NCBI GenBank assembly: GCA_015061365.1
Contig: SUWS01000004.1
Span: 4,622-68,621, forward strand
Reading direction: 5' to 3'
Length of the DNA: 64,000 nt
Source: Lentimicrobiaceae bacterium
GTDB lineage: Bacteria; Bacteroidota; Bacteroidia; Bacteroidales; F082
In this document: piece by piece, positions 41,947 through 48,548 of the stretch
Layout: each line of letters opens with the position of its first letter
Position numbering within the stretch: position 1 is the stretch's first letter
Notes under the pieces: generated by a model
Told to the model about the DNA's origin: nothing
The model's database searches: none
What the model saw: the letters and a program-made list of their open reading frames with translations, nothing else
Made by a program: the position numbers and the translations under genes

Positions 41947-42966
41947 ATGAAAAAAGTAGCGGTAGTCATATTGAATTACAACGGAAAGGATTTCTTGGAA
42001 AAGTTCCTTCCTAATGTCATTGAAAACAGTTCTGACGCCGCTGAAATCATCGTCGCCGACAATAAATCTACCGACGACTCCGTTGTTTTCATGAGAAATA
42101 ATTTCCCTAATATAAGACTTATTCTCAACGACTTCAACGGCGGCTTCGCTACTGGCTACAACCTCGCGCTTCGGCAAGTAGAAGCAGATTATTACGTACT
42201 TCTCAACTCCGACATCGAAGTCACGCCTCATTGGATTGAACCCGTTATCGATCTCATGGAAAGCGACGAGAACATCGCTGCCTGCCAACCTAAAATCTTG
42301 TCATATCACGATAAGACAAAATTCGAATATGCTGGAGCAGCAGGCGGTTACATCGACAAATACGGATACCCATTCTGTCGCGGCAGAATGTTCCAAGATT
42401 TAGAAACCGACAACGGACAATATGACGACGTCAAAGAAGTATTCTGGGCGACAGGAGCTTGCATGTTTGTAAGAGCAGAACTCTATCATAAATTCGGCGG
42501 ATTGGACGACGACTTCTTCGCTCACATGGAAGAAATCGACTTCTGCTGGAGAATGAAAAATTTAGATTATAAAATAATGTATTGTCCCGATTCCAAGATT
42601 TATCATATCGGTGGCGGCACATTACCAAAATCTTCTGCCAGAAAGACTTACCTCAACTTCAGGAACAATCTTTCCTTATTAATGAAAAATCTCCCGCATG
42701 GAAAAGTCTTCTGGACAATATTCTACCGTTTCTTCTTAGACTGGATAGCGGCATTCAAATTTTTATGCGACGGCAGCTTCGCCGACTTCTTCGCCGTGAC
42801 CCGCGCTCACCTCAGCTTCTTGCGTCACCTCCCAATCTTAAAAAAGAAAAGAGAAAAATACACCCACAAAAAAGTCTCGCAAGTGTATCAGAAAAATATC
42901 GTCTTCAAATATTTCTTAGAAAAGAAAAAACTATACAGCGCATTAGACGAAAAAGATTTCTCGTAA
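41947..42966 (+). CDS. GT2 family glycosyltransferase
   Basis: A 339-residue glycosyltransferase of the GT-A fold, family 2, rhamnosyl/galactofuranosyl-like. It begins KVAVVILNYNGKDFLEKFLP, has IIVADNKSTDDS, NGGFATGYN and the metal-binding LLNSDIEV, then FWATGACMFVRAELY and the conserved acid block GGLDDDFFAHMEEIDFCWRM. The C-terminal ~90 residues are hydrophobic and basic, suggesting membrane association. The ATG at 41947 is chosen because the promoter and heptamer repeat lie just upstream. The sugar and acceptor are unknown. Confidence 0.9.
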   Translation: MKKVAVVILNYNGKDFLEKFLPNVIENSSDAAEIIVADNKSTDDSVVFMRNNFPNIRLILNDFNGGFATGYNLALRQVEADYYVLLNSDIEVTPHWIEPVIDLMESDENIAACQPKILSYHDKTKFEYAGAAGGYIDKYGYPFCRGRMFQDLETDNGQYDDVKEVFWATGACMFVRAELYHKFGGLDDDFFAHMEEIDFCWRMKNLDYKIMYCPDSKIYHIGGGTLPKSSARKTYLNFRNNLSLLMKNLPHGKVFWTIFYRFFLDWIAAFKFLCDGSFADFFAVTRAHLSFLRHLPILKKKREKYTHKKVSQVYQKNIVFKYFLEKKKLYSALDEKDFS

Positions 42967-43056
42967 AAACTGTTGGCGTGTCCACCTAATTTTTTATTAC
43001 TTCTATTTCAACCACAGATTATATCGATTTCTCAGATTTTCAATTTTCATCTTTCA

Positions 43057-43088
43057 ATTATGAATTATGCATTATGAATTATGAATTG
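43057..43088. repeat. Heptamer tandem repeat, ATTATGA/ATTATGC family
   Basis: Four 7-base units and a partial fifth between the GT2 gene and the dispersed repeat at 43088-43165. Confidence 0.85.
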
Positions 43089-43165
43089 ACTTTGGGCGTT
43101 CCGGCTATCGCCGTCGGGCTTTCCGCTATATCTTTTTCCGCTGCGCTCCAAAAGGATGCCGCTCC
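43088..43165. repeat. Dispersed palindromic repeat element
   Basis: A GC-richer segment beginning GGGCGTTCCGGCTATCGCCG and ending CCAATCCCTAACGC. Its ends (GGGCGTT and AACGC) are inverted, and inner arms include CGGC..GCCG and ATCTTTT..AAAAGGAT. I recall very similar elements in many Bacteroidota genomes. The right end lies just before the aroQ stop. Confidence 0.6.
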
Positions 43166-43170
43166 AATCC

Positions 43171-43602
43171 CTAACGCAAAGAGCTACTACCAATCAAAAA
43201 GGCTACTGCTTCCCTATATCCGTTCAAACCTTTACCAACGATACTTTTAACACTTGCTTCCGCAGTAAACGAATGACGTCTGTATTCCTCGCGCGAATAA
43301 ATGTCGCTGATATGCACCTCAACGACAGGTGTTTCTATAGAACGTATCGCGTCAGCTAAGGCAATGGAAGTGTGACAATAAGCTCCCGGATTGAAAACGA
43401 CACCGTCATAATTATCCCAAGCCTCATGCAACTTGTCAATCAAGACGCCTTCATGATTGGACTGATAATAATCTATCTGATGTTCAGAGAAATCTAATTT
43501 CATCTTCTCTATATAATCAACCAATGACTCCGTTCCATAAATCTCTGGTTCTCTTCTGCCTATAAGGTTTAAATTCGGTCCGTTTAATATTAATATCTTC
43601 AT
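43171..43602 (-). CDS. aroQ: Type II 3-dehydroquinate dehydratase
   Basis: AroQ dehydrates 3-dehydroquinate to 3-dehydroshikimate in the shikimate pathway. The 143-residue protein has the family blocks ILNGPNLNLIGRREPEIYG (with the catalytic Tyr), NPGAYCHTSIALADAI and VEVHISDIYSREEYRRHSF. Length is normal. Its promoter (TATGTTTG at 43618-43625) is back to back with that of the TPP-riboswitch transcript. It supplies AroE's substrate. Confidence 0.96.
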   Translation of the reverse strand: MKILILNGPNLNLIGRREPEIYGTESLVDYIEKMKLDFSEHQIDYYQSNHEGVLIDKLHEAWDNYDGVVFNPGAYCHTSIALADAIRSIETPVVEVHISDIYSREEYRRHSFTAEASVKSIVGKGLNGYREAVAFLIGSSSLR

Positions 43603-43617
43603 CGTAAATATTTTTTA

Positions 43618-43625
43618 CAAACATA
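43618..43625 (-). promoter_or_regulatory. -7 box of aroQ
   Basis: CAAACATA on the plus strand reads TATGTTTG on the minus strand, 15 bases upstream of the aroQ ATG. Confidence 0.5.
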
Positions 43626-43638
43626 AAGAAAAATATGA

Positions 43639-43646
43639 TAACTTTG
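43639..43646 (+). promoter_or_regulatory. -7 box of the TPP riboswitch transcript
   Basis: TAACTTTG, about 15 bases before the riboswitch core. Confidence 0.6.
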
Positions 43647-43654
43647 CAAAACTT

Positions 43655-43750
43655 TCAATAGGGGTGCCTTTTTTACGAAAGTAAAATGAAAGACAGGCTG
43701 AGATCACACCCTCTGAACCTGATACGGATAATGCCGAGACAGGGAAATGA
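43655..43750 (+). promoter_or_regulatory. TPP riboswitch (THI box)
   Basis: The diagnostic blocks are all present in order: GGGGTGCC (43661-43668), GGCTGAGATCACACCCTC, GAACCTGATACGGATAATGCC and CAGGGAAATGA. It binds thiamine pyrophosphate and should repress the TonB receptor gene when thiamine is plentiful. There is no intrinsic terminator after it. Confidence 0.95.
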
Positions 43751-43773
43751 GACACATCAAAAAAATTCCTCCT

Positions 43774-43809
43774 ATTGATTTAATTAAATTTAATAACAAT
43801 TAAATCAAT
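43774..43809 (+). promoter_or_regulatory. Hairpin between the TPP riboswitch and the receptor start
   Basis: A perfect 12-bp AT-rich stem, ATTGATTTAATT (43774-43785) with AATTAAATCAAT (43798-43809), five bases before the ATG at 43815. It is a candidate translational expression platform. No T-run follows. Confidence 0.6.
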
Positions 43810-43814
43810 GCGTT

Positions 43815-46283
43815 ATGTCAAAACAAATTACAACAACTATCATCATAGCAGTCTTAATGCCATTAAATCTTCTTGCTCAGTTCAACATCTCAGGCAAGGT
43901 CATCGACAAGGAGAATCATGATATATTAATAGGTGCTCACGTCTCTTTAAATGAATTAAACCTCATCACCGTCACCGACGAAAACGGCAATTTCAGTTTC
44001 GAAAACATTAAAAAAGGAACTTATACTTTAGAAGCTACATATTTAGGTTTCAAGACTTATTCTACTGATATTAAGGTTACTAAAGACACGAAGATAAATA
44101 TTGCGATGATTATGAGTTCATTGATGGAAGATGAAGTCATAGTGACGGCATCACGTGTCGGAGAGAAGACTCCCCTCACCTACTCCGAGATTTCTTCCGA
44201 AGAACTGAAACGCAGCAACCAAGGCGCAGACCTTCCATTTCTTTTACAAAACACTCCTTCTGTTGTCGTCACTTCTGATGCTGGCGCAGGTGTCGGTTAT
44301 ACGGGAATGAGAATCAGAGGCAGCGACCTCACAAGAATAAACGTCACGCTAAATGGAATACCAGTCAACGACGCGGAATCTAACTTAGTCTATTTCGTCG
44401 ACTTACCAGATTTGGCATCGTCAGTAGATAACATACAGATACAGAGAGGCGTCGGCAATTCAAGTAACGGCGCAGCAGCATTCGGTGCGTCCATCAACAT
44501 AAAAACTGACGAACAGACAACAGAGCCTTTCGCGAGACTGAGTTCCACATTCGGTTCGTTCAACACACTGAAAAACACAATCAACTTCTCATCAGGAAGA
44601 AACAATAACGGCTTCAACTTCAACGGAAGAATAAGTAAAATCAATTCCGACGGATACATCGACAGAGCTTATTCCGACTTGTTCTCTTATCAGCTCTCAG
44701 CTTCATGGTCTGACGAAAACGACTTTCTTAAATTAATGATAATGAACGGCAAGGAAGAGACATATCAGGCTTGGAACGGCACACCGAAAGACAGCCTCGC
44801 CACAAATCCTACCTTCAACCCTTCAGGAATGATGTACGACAAAAACGGCAACTTCATCGGTTATTACGAAAACGAAATCGACAAATACGACCAATCTTAT
44901 TACCAACTACATTACGCTCACAGCTTCTCACAAAATATGACATTGACAGCTTCGGCATTTCTCACCACAGGAAAAGGTTATTACGAGAATTATAAAAACG
45001 ACAAGTCATTTTCAAGTTACGGACTTCCTTCTTTCGTAATCGGCGACACTGTCATCGAAAGCGTCAACCTCATACAACAGAAATGGTTAGACAACAAATA
45101 TTACGGTTTCAACATCGCCATGAACCATAAAGTCGGGAGATTCAACCTTAACTACGGAGGCAGCTGGAATCGTTACGACGGCGATCATTTCGGTATCATC
45201 AATTGGGCTGAATACGGCGTACCTTTAAATTACAGATGGTACGAGAACACTGGCAACAAACAATATTACAACGCCTTTATATCAGCTAATTACGAGTTGA
45301 ACAGACATCTTAACCTATTCGCTGAGATGCAATATCGTCATATCAACTATTCCATCGACGGCATCCACGACGACCTTAATGACGTGACACAACGACATCT
45401 CTTCAACTTCTGGAATCCTAAGGGCGGAATCTTCTATTCCATCAACGACAACAACAGTGCGTATTTCTCCGTCGCCTATTCCAACAGAGAGCCGAACCGC
45501 GACATATACACCGACGCCGATGAGATTCAAAGAGAACGCGTCACTCACGAAAAACTCATCGACTATGAATTAGGTTATTCCCACAGAAACAGGAAGATGG
45601 CATTGAACGCCAACATTTTCTACATGGATTATAAAGACCAGCTTGTGATGACAGGCGAGATTAACAATGTGGGAAACACCATCATGACCAACGTAGATAA
45701 AAGCTACAGATTAGGCTTGGAAGGCAGTGCAGCTTTTCAATTTAACAGATATTTCGCCTTGGACTTCAACTTCGCTTTAAGTCAGAACAAGATTTTGAAT
45801 TATGTAGATTATGTCGATAATTACGATGCCGACTGGAATTATTTAGGACAGATGGAAAACAATATTGGTACGGACGACGCAGCTTGCCACAGTACGGACG
45901 CGGCTTGCCACGTCCCTACAACAGACATCTCATTCTCTCCCAACATCATCGGAGGCTTGAATTTTAAAGTCACGCCTATCAATCACTTAGACATCGTCTT
46001 TCAGGAGAAATATGTAGGACGACAATACATCGACAACACCTCTACCCTTTCAAGAAGTCTCGACCCATATTTCGTAAGTAATGTTAATATTAATTATGAA
46101 TGGAAGCAGACTCTGTTCAAAGACCTGAATTTCAATCTGAGTGTCAATAACATTTTTAACAGTAAGTATTGCAGTAACGCCTGGGTTTACAAAGCCATTG
46201 TGGGCGGGGAAGAATATATTGAAGACGGATATTTCTCCCAAGCAGGAATCAACTTTATGTTCAGCGTCATTGTTGGGATATGA
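43815..46283 (+). CDS. TonB-dependent receptor, probable thiamine transporter
   Basis: An 822-residue outer-membrane receptor with signal peptide (LLAQ cut), a CarboxypepD-like beta domain at about 23-100 (FNISGKVIDKENHDILIGAHV), the plug domain (VSLVR-like IRGSDLTRINVTLNGIPVNDAESN) and a large beta-barrel. The TPP riboswitch upstream makes thiamine or a precursor the likely substrate, as for known Bacteroides thiamine OMPs. Near residue 687 the barrel contains a tandem insert (GTDDAACHS / GTDAACHV-like) encoded by a palindromic repeat, probably in a surface loop. No inner-membrane permease is adjacent. Confidence 0.92.
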   Translation: MSKQITTTIIIAVLMPLNLLAQFNISGKVIDKENHDILIGAHVSLNELNLITVTDENGNFSFENIKKGTYTLEATYLGFKTYSTDIKVTKDTKINIAMIMSSLMEDEVIVTASRVGEKTPLTYSEISSEELKRSNQGADLPFLLQNTPSVVVTSDAGAGVGYTGMRIRGSDLTRINVTLNGIPVNDAESNLVYFVDLPDLASSVDNIQIQRGVGNSSNGAAAFGASINIKTDEQTTEPFARLSSTFGSFNTLKNTINFSSGRNNNGFNFNGRISKINSDGYIDRAYSDLFSYQLSASWSDENDFLKLMIMNGKEETYQAWNGTPKDSLATNPTFNPSGMMYDKNGNFIGYYENEIDKYDQSYYQLHYAHSFSQNMTLTASAFLTTGKGYYENYKNDKSFSSYGLPSFVIGDTVIESVNLIQQKWLDNKYYGFNIAMNHKVGRFNLNYGGSWNRYDGDHFGIINWAEYGVPLNYRWYENTGNKQYYNAFISANYELNRHLNLFAEMQYRHINYSIDGIHDDLNDVTQRHLFNFWNPKGGIFYSINDNNSAYFSVAYSNREPNRDIYTDADEIQRERVTHEKLIDYELGYSHRNRKMALNANIFYMDYKDQLVMTGEINNVGNTIMTNVDKSYRLGLEGSAAFQFNRYFALDFNFALSQNKILNYVDYVDNYDADWNYLGQMENNIGTDDAACHSTDAACHVPTTDISFSPNIIGGLNFKVTPINHLDIVFQEKYVGRQYIDNTSTLSRSLDPYFVSNVNINYEWKQTLFKDLNFNLSVNNIFNSKYCSNAWVYKAIVGGEEYIEDGYFSQAGINFMFSVIVGI
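45868..45919. repeat. Palindromic repeat inserted in the TonB receptor gene
   Basis: Two tandem units start GTACGGACG and continue into GCTTGCCAC. The second, ending CGTCCCTAC, is an imperfect palindrome. They keep the reading frame and add residues with two Cys and two His. Confidence 0.8.
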
Positions 46284-46312
46284 CTTTTGACAATGACAAT
46301 GACGTGAACGTA

Positions 46313-46415
46313 TATTTTAGGCAGGCATTACGAGCTCCGCTCTTCATACCTGCCTGATGTCTGCCGTCCTTACAGGACTTAATTTTATGCGTGAATCAAA
46401 TGCGTGAGACGAGCC
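46313..46415. repeat. ~103-bp direct repeat, copy A
   Basis: Begins TATTTTAGGCAGGCATTACG and ends near GAGACGAGCC. It contains an inverted pair GGCAGG/CCTGCC with an inner AGC/GCT. A diverged copy lies at 47821-47923 on the other side of the DUF1016 gene. Confidence 0.85.
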
Positions 46416-46471
46416 CATTTTTCACAAATACTCACGGATTCTTTCCGTGTTAATCAGTGCTAATCTGTTGG

Positions 46472-46511
46472 CAATTTCTCAGATTCTCAGCTTTTCAGAT
46501 TCTCAGTTTCA
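46472..46511. repeat. Octamer tandem repeat, AGAATCTG family (inverted)
   Basis: Five 8-base units, CAGATTCT and variants, the reverse complement of the family at 593-640, just downstream of the DUF1016 stop. Confidence 0.85.
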
Positions 46512-46536
46512 AAAAAAACGCCACAGTGTCACATCA

Positions 46537-47697
46537 CTACTTGATGACTTGGTGTTGCAACATAAAGATTTCTTTTTGTCTTTCAATTTCACGACGCAGT
46601 TCTTCTTTTGTCGGCATAAAAGTCAGATATCTCGTTGCATATAGTTGATCATTACCGTTAAGAACCGAATAATGCGCCACGTCTTCATCTGTATCAGCAC
46701 ATAACAATATTCCTATAGTAGGATTATGGCCATTTGGTCTAACTAATTCATCATACATTTTAACATACATATCCATCTGACCTACATCCTGATAATTCAA
46801 TTTTGTCGTCTTCAAATCTATTAGAACAAAACACTGCAGATGATAATTGTAAAAAACCAAGTCTATGTAATAATCTTGCTTCTCTGTGTGAATATGTTTC
46901 TGTCTGTCAACAAAAGCGAAACCTTTACCTAACTCCATGAGAAACGGTACCAGATGGTCAATGATACCTTTTTCTAAAGTATTCTCTGTATAATCCGGAT
47001 TGTTTTTAAAACCAAGAAATTCCGCTATCACAGGATTTTTTATAAATTCCAATTTATCCTGCATCGAAACAGTCTTCCGTTTCATCTCTTCACGTACCAC
47101 ATCTTGATTCTGAGATTTCAGCAAACGATGATAGTACTGACTACTTATATTACGTTGTAAAGCTCGCGTACTCCACATCTCATTGGCAGCTTCATTCTCA
47201 TACCAAATTCGTGCTCCCGCATCTGATTCTTGCAAAATAATACTATAATGAGTCCATGAAAGGCGTATTGGTTTTATTGGCTTTATCAAGTCGTAAAGAT
47301 TTGTTTCGTAAGATAATCCCATCAGTGATGGCACTATTTGAGATTGTCCCATCACTGACGGGACAATTTCAAGCTCTTCTGATTTCATCTCAAATATTCC
47401 ACCAAATGACTTATAAAAAGATATATAGCGGTAAAGATTATTACGAGAATAACCGCTTCCATATTTTTCACTCAAGTCTTTTGCCAACTTCTTTATAACC
47501 TGCTCTCCATATTCAGCTCTCTTGTCTTTAAGCACCTCATGTTGGATTCGCATTCCCAACAACCAATTGCGTTTAATTAAAATCTCATCTACCGACTTAT
47601 ACGCGATAGTCTTCGCCTGTTCAATTATTACACAAGCATCGTTAAACAATGAGTTTTGCAACTCTTCTTGTTTCATAAGATTTTGGATTTCGTTCAT
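46537..47697 (-). CDS. DUF1016 / PDDEXK nuclease domain protein (YhcG-like)
   Basis: A 386-residue protein. The N-terminal DUF1016_N part runs to about 200 (GMRIQHEVLKDKRAEYGEQVIKKLAKDLSEKYG ... SRNNLYRYISFY). The C-terminal PD-(D/E)xK nuclease domain has LEKGIIDHL (Glu242), YYIDLVFYN (Asp279) and VLIDLKTTKL (Asp294, Lys296). The family is often associated with restriction and mobile loci; here it stands alone. A tandem 10-residue repeat, IVPSVMGQSQ / IVPSLMGLSY, occurs at 111-130. The gene lies between two ~103-bp direct repeats. Confidence 0.9.
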   Translation of the reverse strand: MNEIQNLMKQEELQNSLFNDACVIIEQAKTIAYKSVDEILIKRNWLLGMRIQHEVLKDKRAEYGEQVIKKLAKDLSEKYGSGYSRNNLYRYISFYKSFGGIFEMKSEELEIVPSVMGQSQIVPSLMGLSYETNLYDLIKPIKPIRLSWTHYSIILQESDAGARIWYENEAANEMWSTRALQRNISSQYYHRLLKSQNQDVVREEMKRKTVSMQDKLEFIKNPVIAEFLGFKNNPDYTENTLEKGIIDHLVPFLMELGKGFAFVDRQKHIHTEKQDYYIDLVFYNYHLQCFVLIDLKTTKLNYQDVGQMDMYVKMYDELVRPNGHNPTIGILLCADTDEDVAHYSVLNGNDQLYATRYLTFMPTKEELRREIERQKEIFMLQHQVIK

Positions 47698-47820
47698 AGT
47701 TAATTATTTTTTTTAATAGTTAAACAACACTTTAAATTTCATAAACTTTCTTTCAATAAGTTCACAAATATAATGAAAAATATTTATCACATTCAAGACG
47801 TATCAATTACATTTATTTCA

Positions 47821-47923
47821 TATTTTAGGCAGGCGTTACGAGCTCTGCTCTTCATGCCTGCCTGATGTCTGTCGTCCATAGCGGGACTTAAATTTATTAA
47901 TGAATCGGATGCATGAGACGTGC
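47821..47923. repeat. ~103-bp direct repeat, copy B
   Basis: Begins TATTTTAGGCAGGCGTTACG and ends near GAGACGTGCC. Same orientation as copy A, with about 18 differences and one single-base length change. Confidence 0.85.
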
Positions 47924-47966
47924 CAAATTCTCCTTATGTCGAATTATGACGCGTCTCTACATTTCT

Positions 47967-47998
47967 CAGATTCTCAGTTTTTCAGATTCTCAGATTCT
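47967..47998. repeat. Octamer tandem repeat, AGAATCTG family (inverted)
   Basis: Four 8-base units, CAGATTCT and one CAGTTTTT. It encodes the last codons (VESENLKN) and TGA stop of the rhodanese gene. Confidence 0.9.
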
Positions 47999-48363
47999 AC
48001 CTCTCCGTCCCAAGTGAGGATGCCGCCATCTAAGTGGATGACCTCAAAACCTGCGTCTTGAAGTTTCTCTGCCGCTTCCATACTCTGACGACCGCCACGA
48101 CAATATACCGCGACAGGATTCTTCTTATCCAATTGTTTCATCATATCGTCAAAATGTTCTGAGGTAAAATCCAAGTTTTTAGCACCTGGAATATGTCCTT
48201 CGTTGAAAGCCTCTGGAACTCTAACATCAACGAGTTGTATTTCTGGAGTCATTATCTCAGTACGGAACTCATTGGATTTAATAGATTTAATTTCTTTCTT
48301 TGAATCACATGAAGCAAATGCCATCACAATAATAGCTGCAATAATAAAAATTCTTCTTTTCAT
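47974..48363 (-). CDS. Rhodanese-like lipoprotein
   Basis: A 129-residue exported protein with a lipoprotein signal (IIVMAFASCDSKK). It has one rhodanese domain: IQLVDVRVPEAFNEGHIPGAKNLDF and the active-site loop VYCRGGRQS with the catalytic Cys, then GGILTWDGE. It should bind or transfer sulfane sulfur in the periplasm; the physiological role is unknown. The C-terminal ESENLKN and stop are encoded by octamer repeats. Confidence 0.9.
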   Translation of the reverse strand: MKRRIFIIAAIIVMAFASCDSKKEIKSIKSNEFRTEIMTPEIQLVDVRVPEAFNEGHIPGAKNLDFTSEHFDDMMKQLDKKNPVAVYCRGGRQSMEAAEKLQDAGFEVIHLDGGILTWDGEVESENLKN

Positions 48364-48438
48364 CTTTTGTTATTTTTTAGTTAATGTAAATATGTAACGA
48401 TAATTAATCATAATTATTTTTAATAAATACCATTATTA

Positions 48439-48470
48439 ATTATGCATTATGCATTATGAATTATGAATTA
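48439..48470. repeat. Heptamer tandem repeat, ATTATGC/ATTATGA family
   Basis: Four 7-base units plus a partial one between the rhodanese gene and the dispersed GAGACG-type palindrome. Confidence 0.85.
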
Positions 48471-48474
48471 AAAA

Positions 48475-48525
48475 GACGCATCAATGTTTGTTTATTTTTT
48501 AAGGTAGCATTGATACGTCTCTACA
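48475..48525. repeat. Dispersed GACG...CGTCTC palindrome
   Basis: GACGCATCAATG (48475-48486) and CATTGATACGTC (48508-48519) form a near-perfect stem around a T-rich loop. It is followed by TCTAC, the end motif shared with copies near 47945-47960 and with the insert in the TonB receptor gene. Confidence 0.65.
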
Positions 48526-48527
48526 TT

Positions 48528-48548
48528 GTTAATTGTCAATTGTTAATT
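48528..48548. repeat. Heptamer tandem repeat, GTTAATT/GTCAATT family
   Basis: Three 7-base units that include the stop codon of the Ca2+ ATPase gene. Confidence 0.85.
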
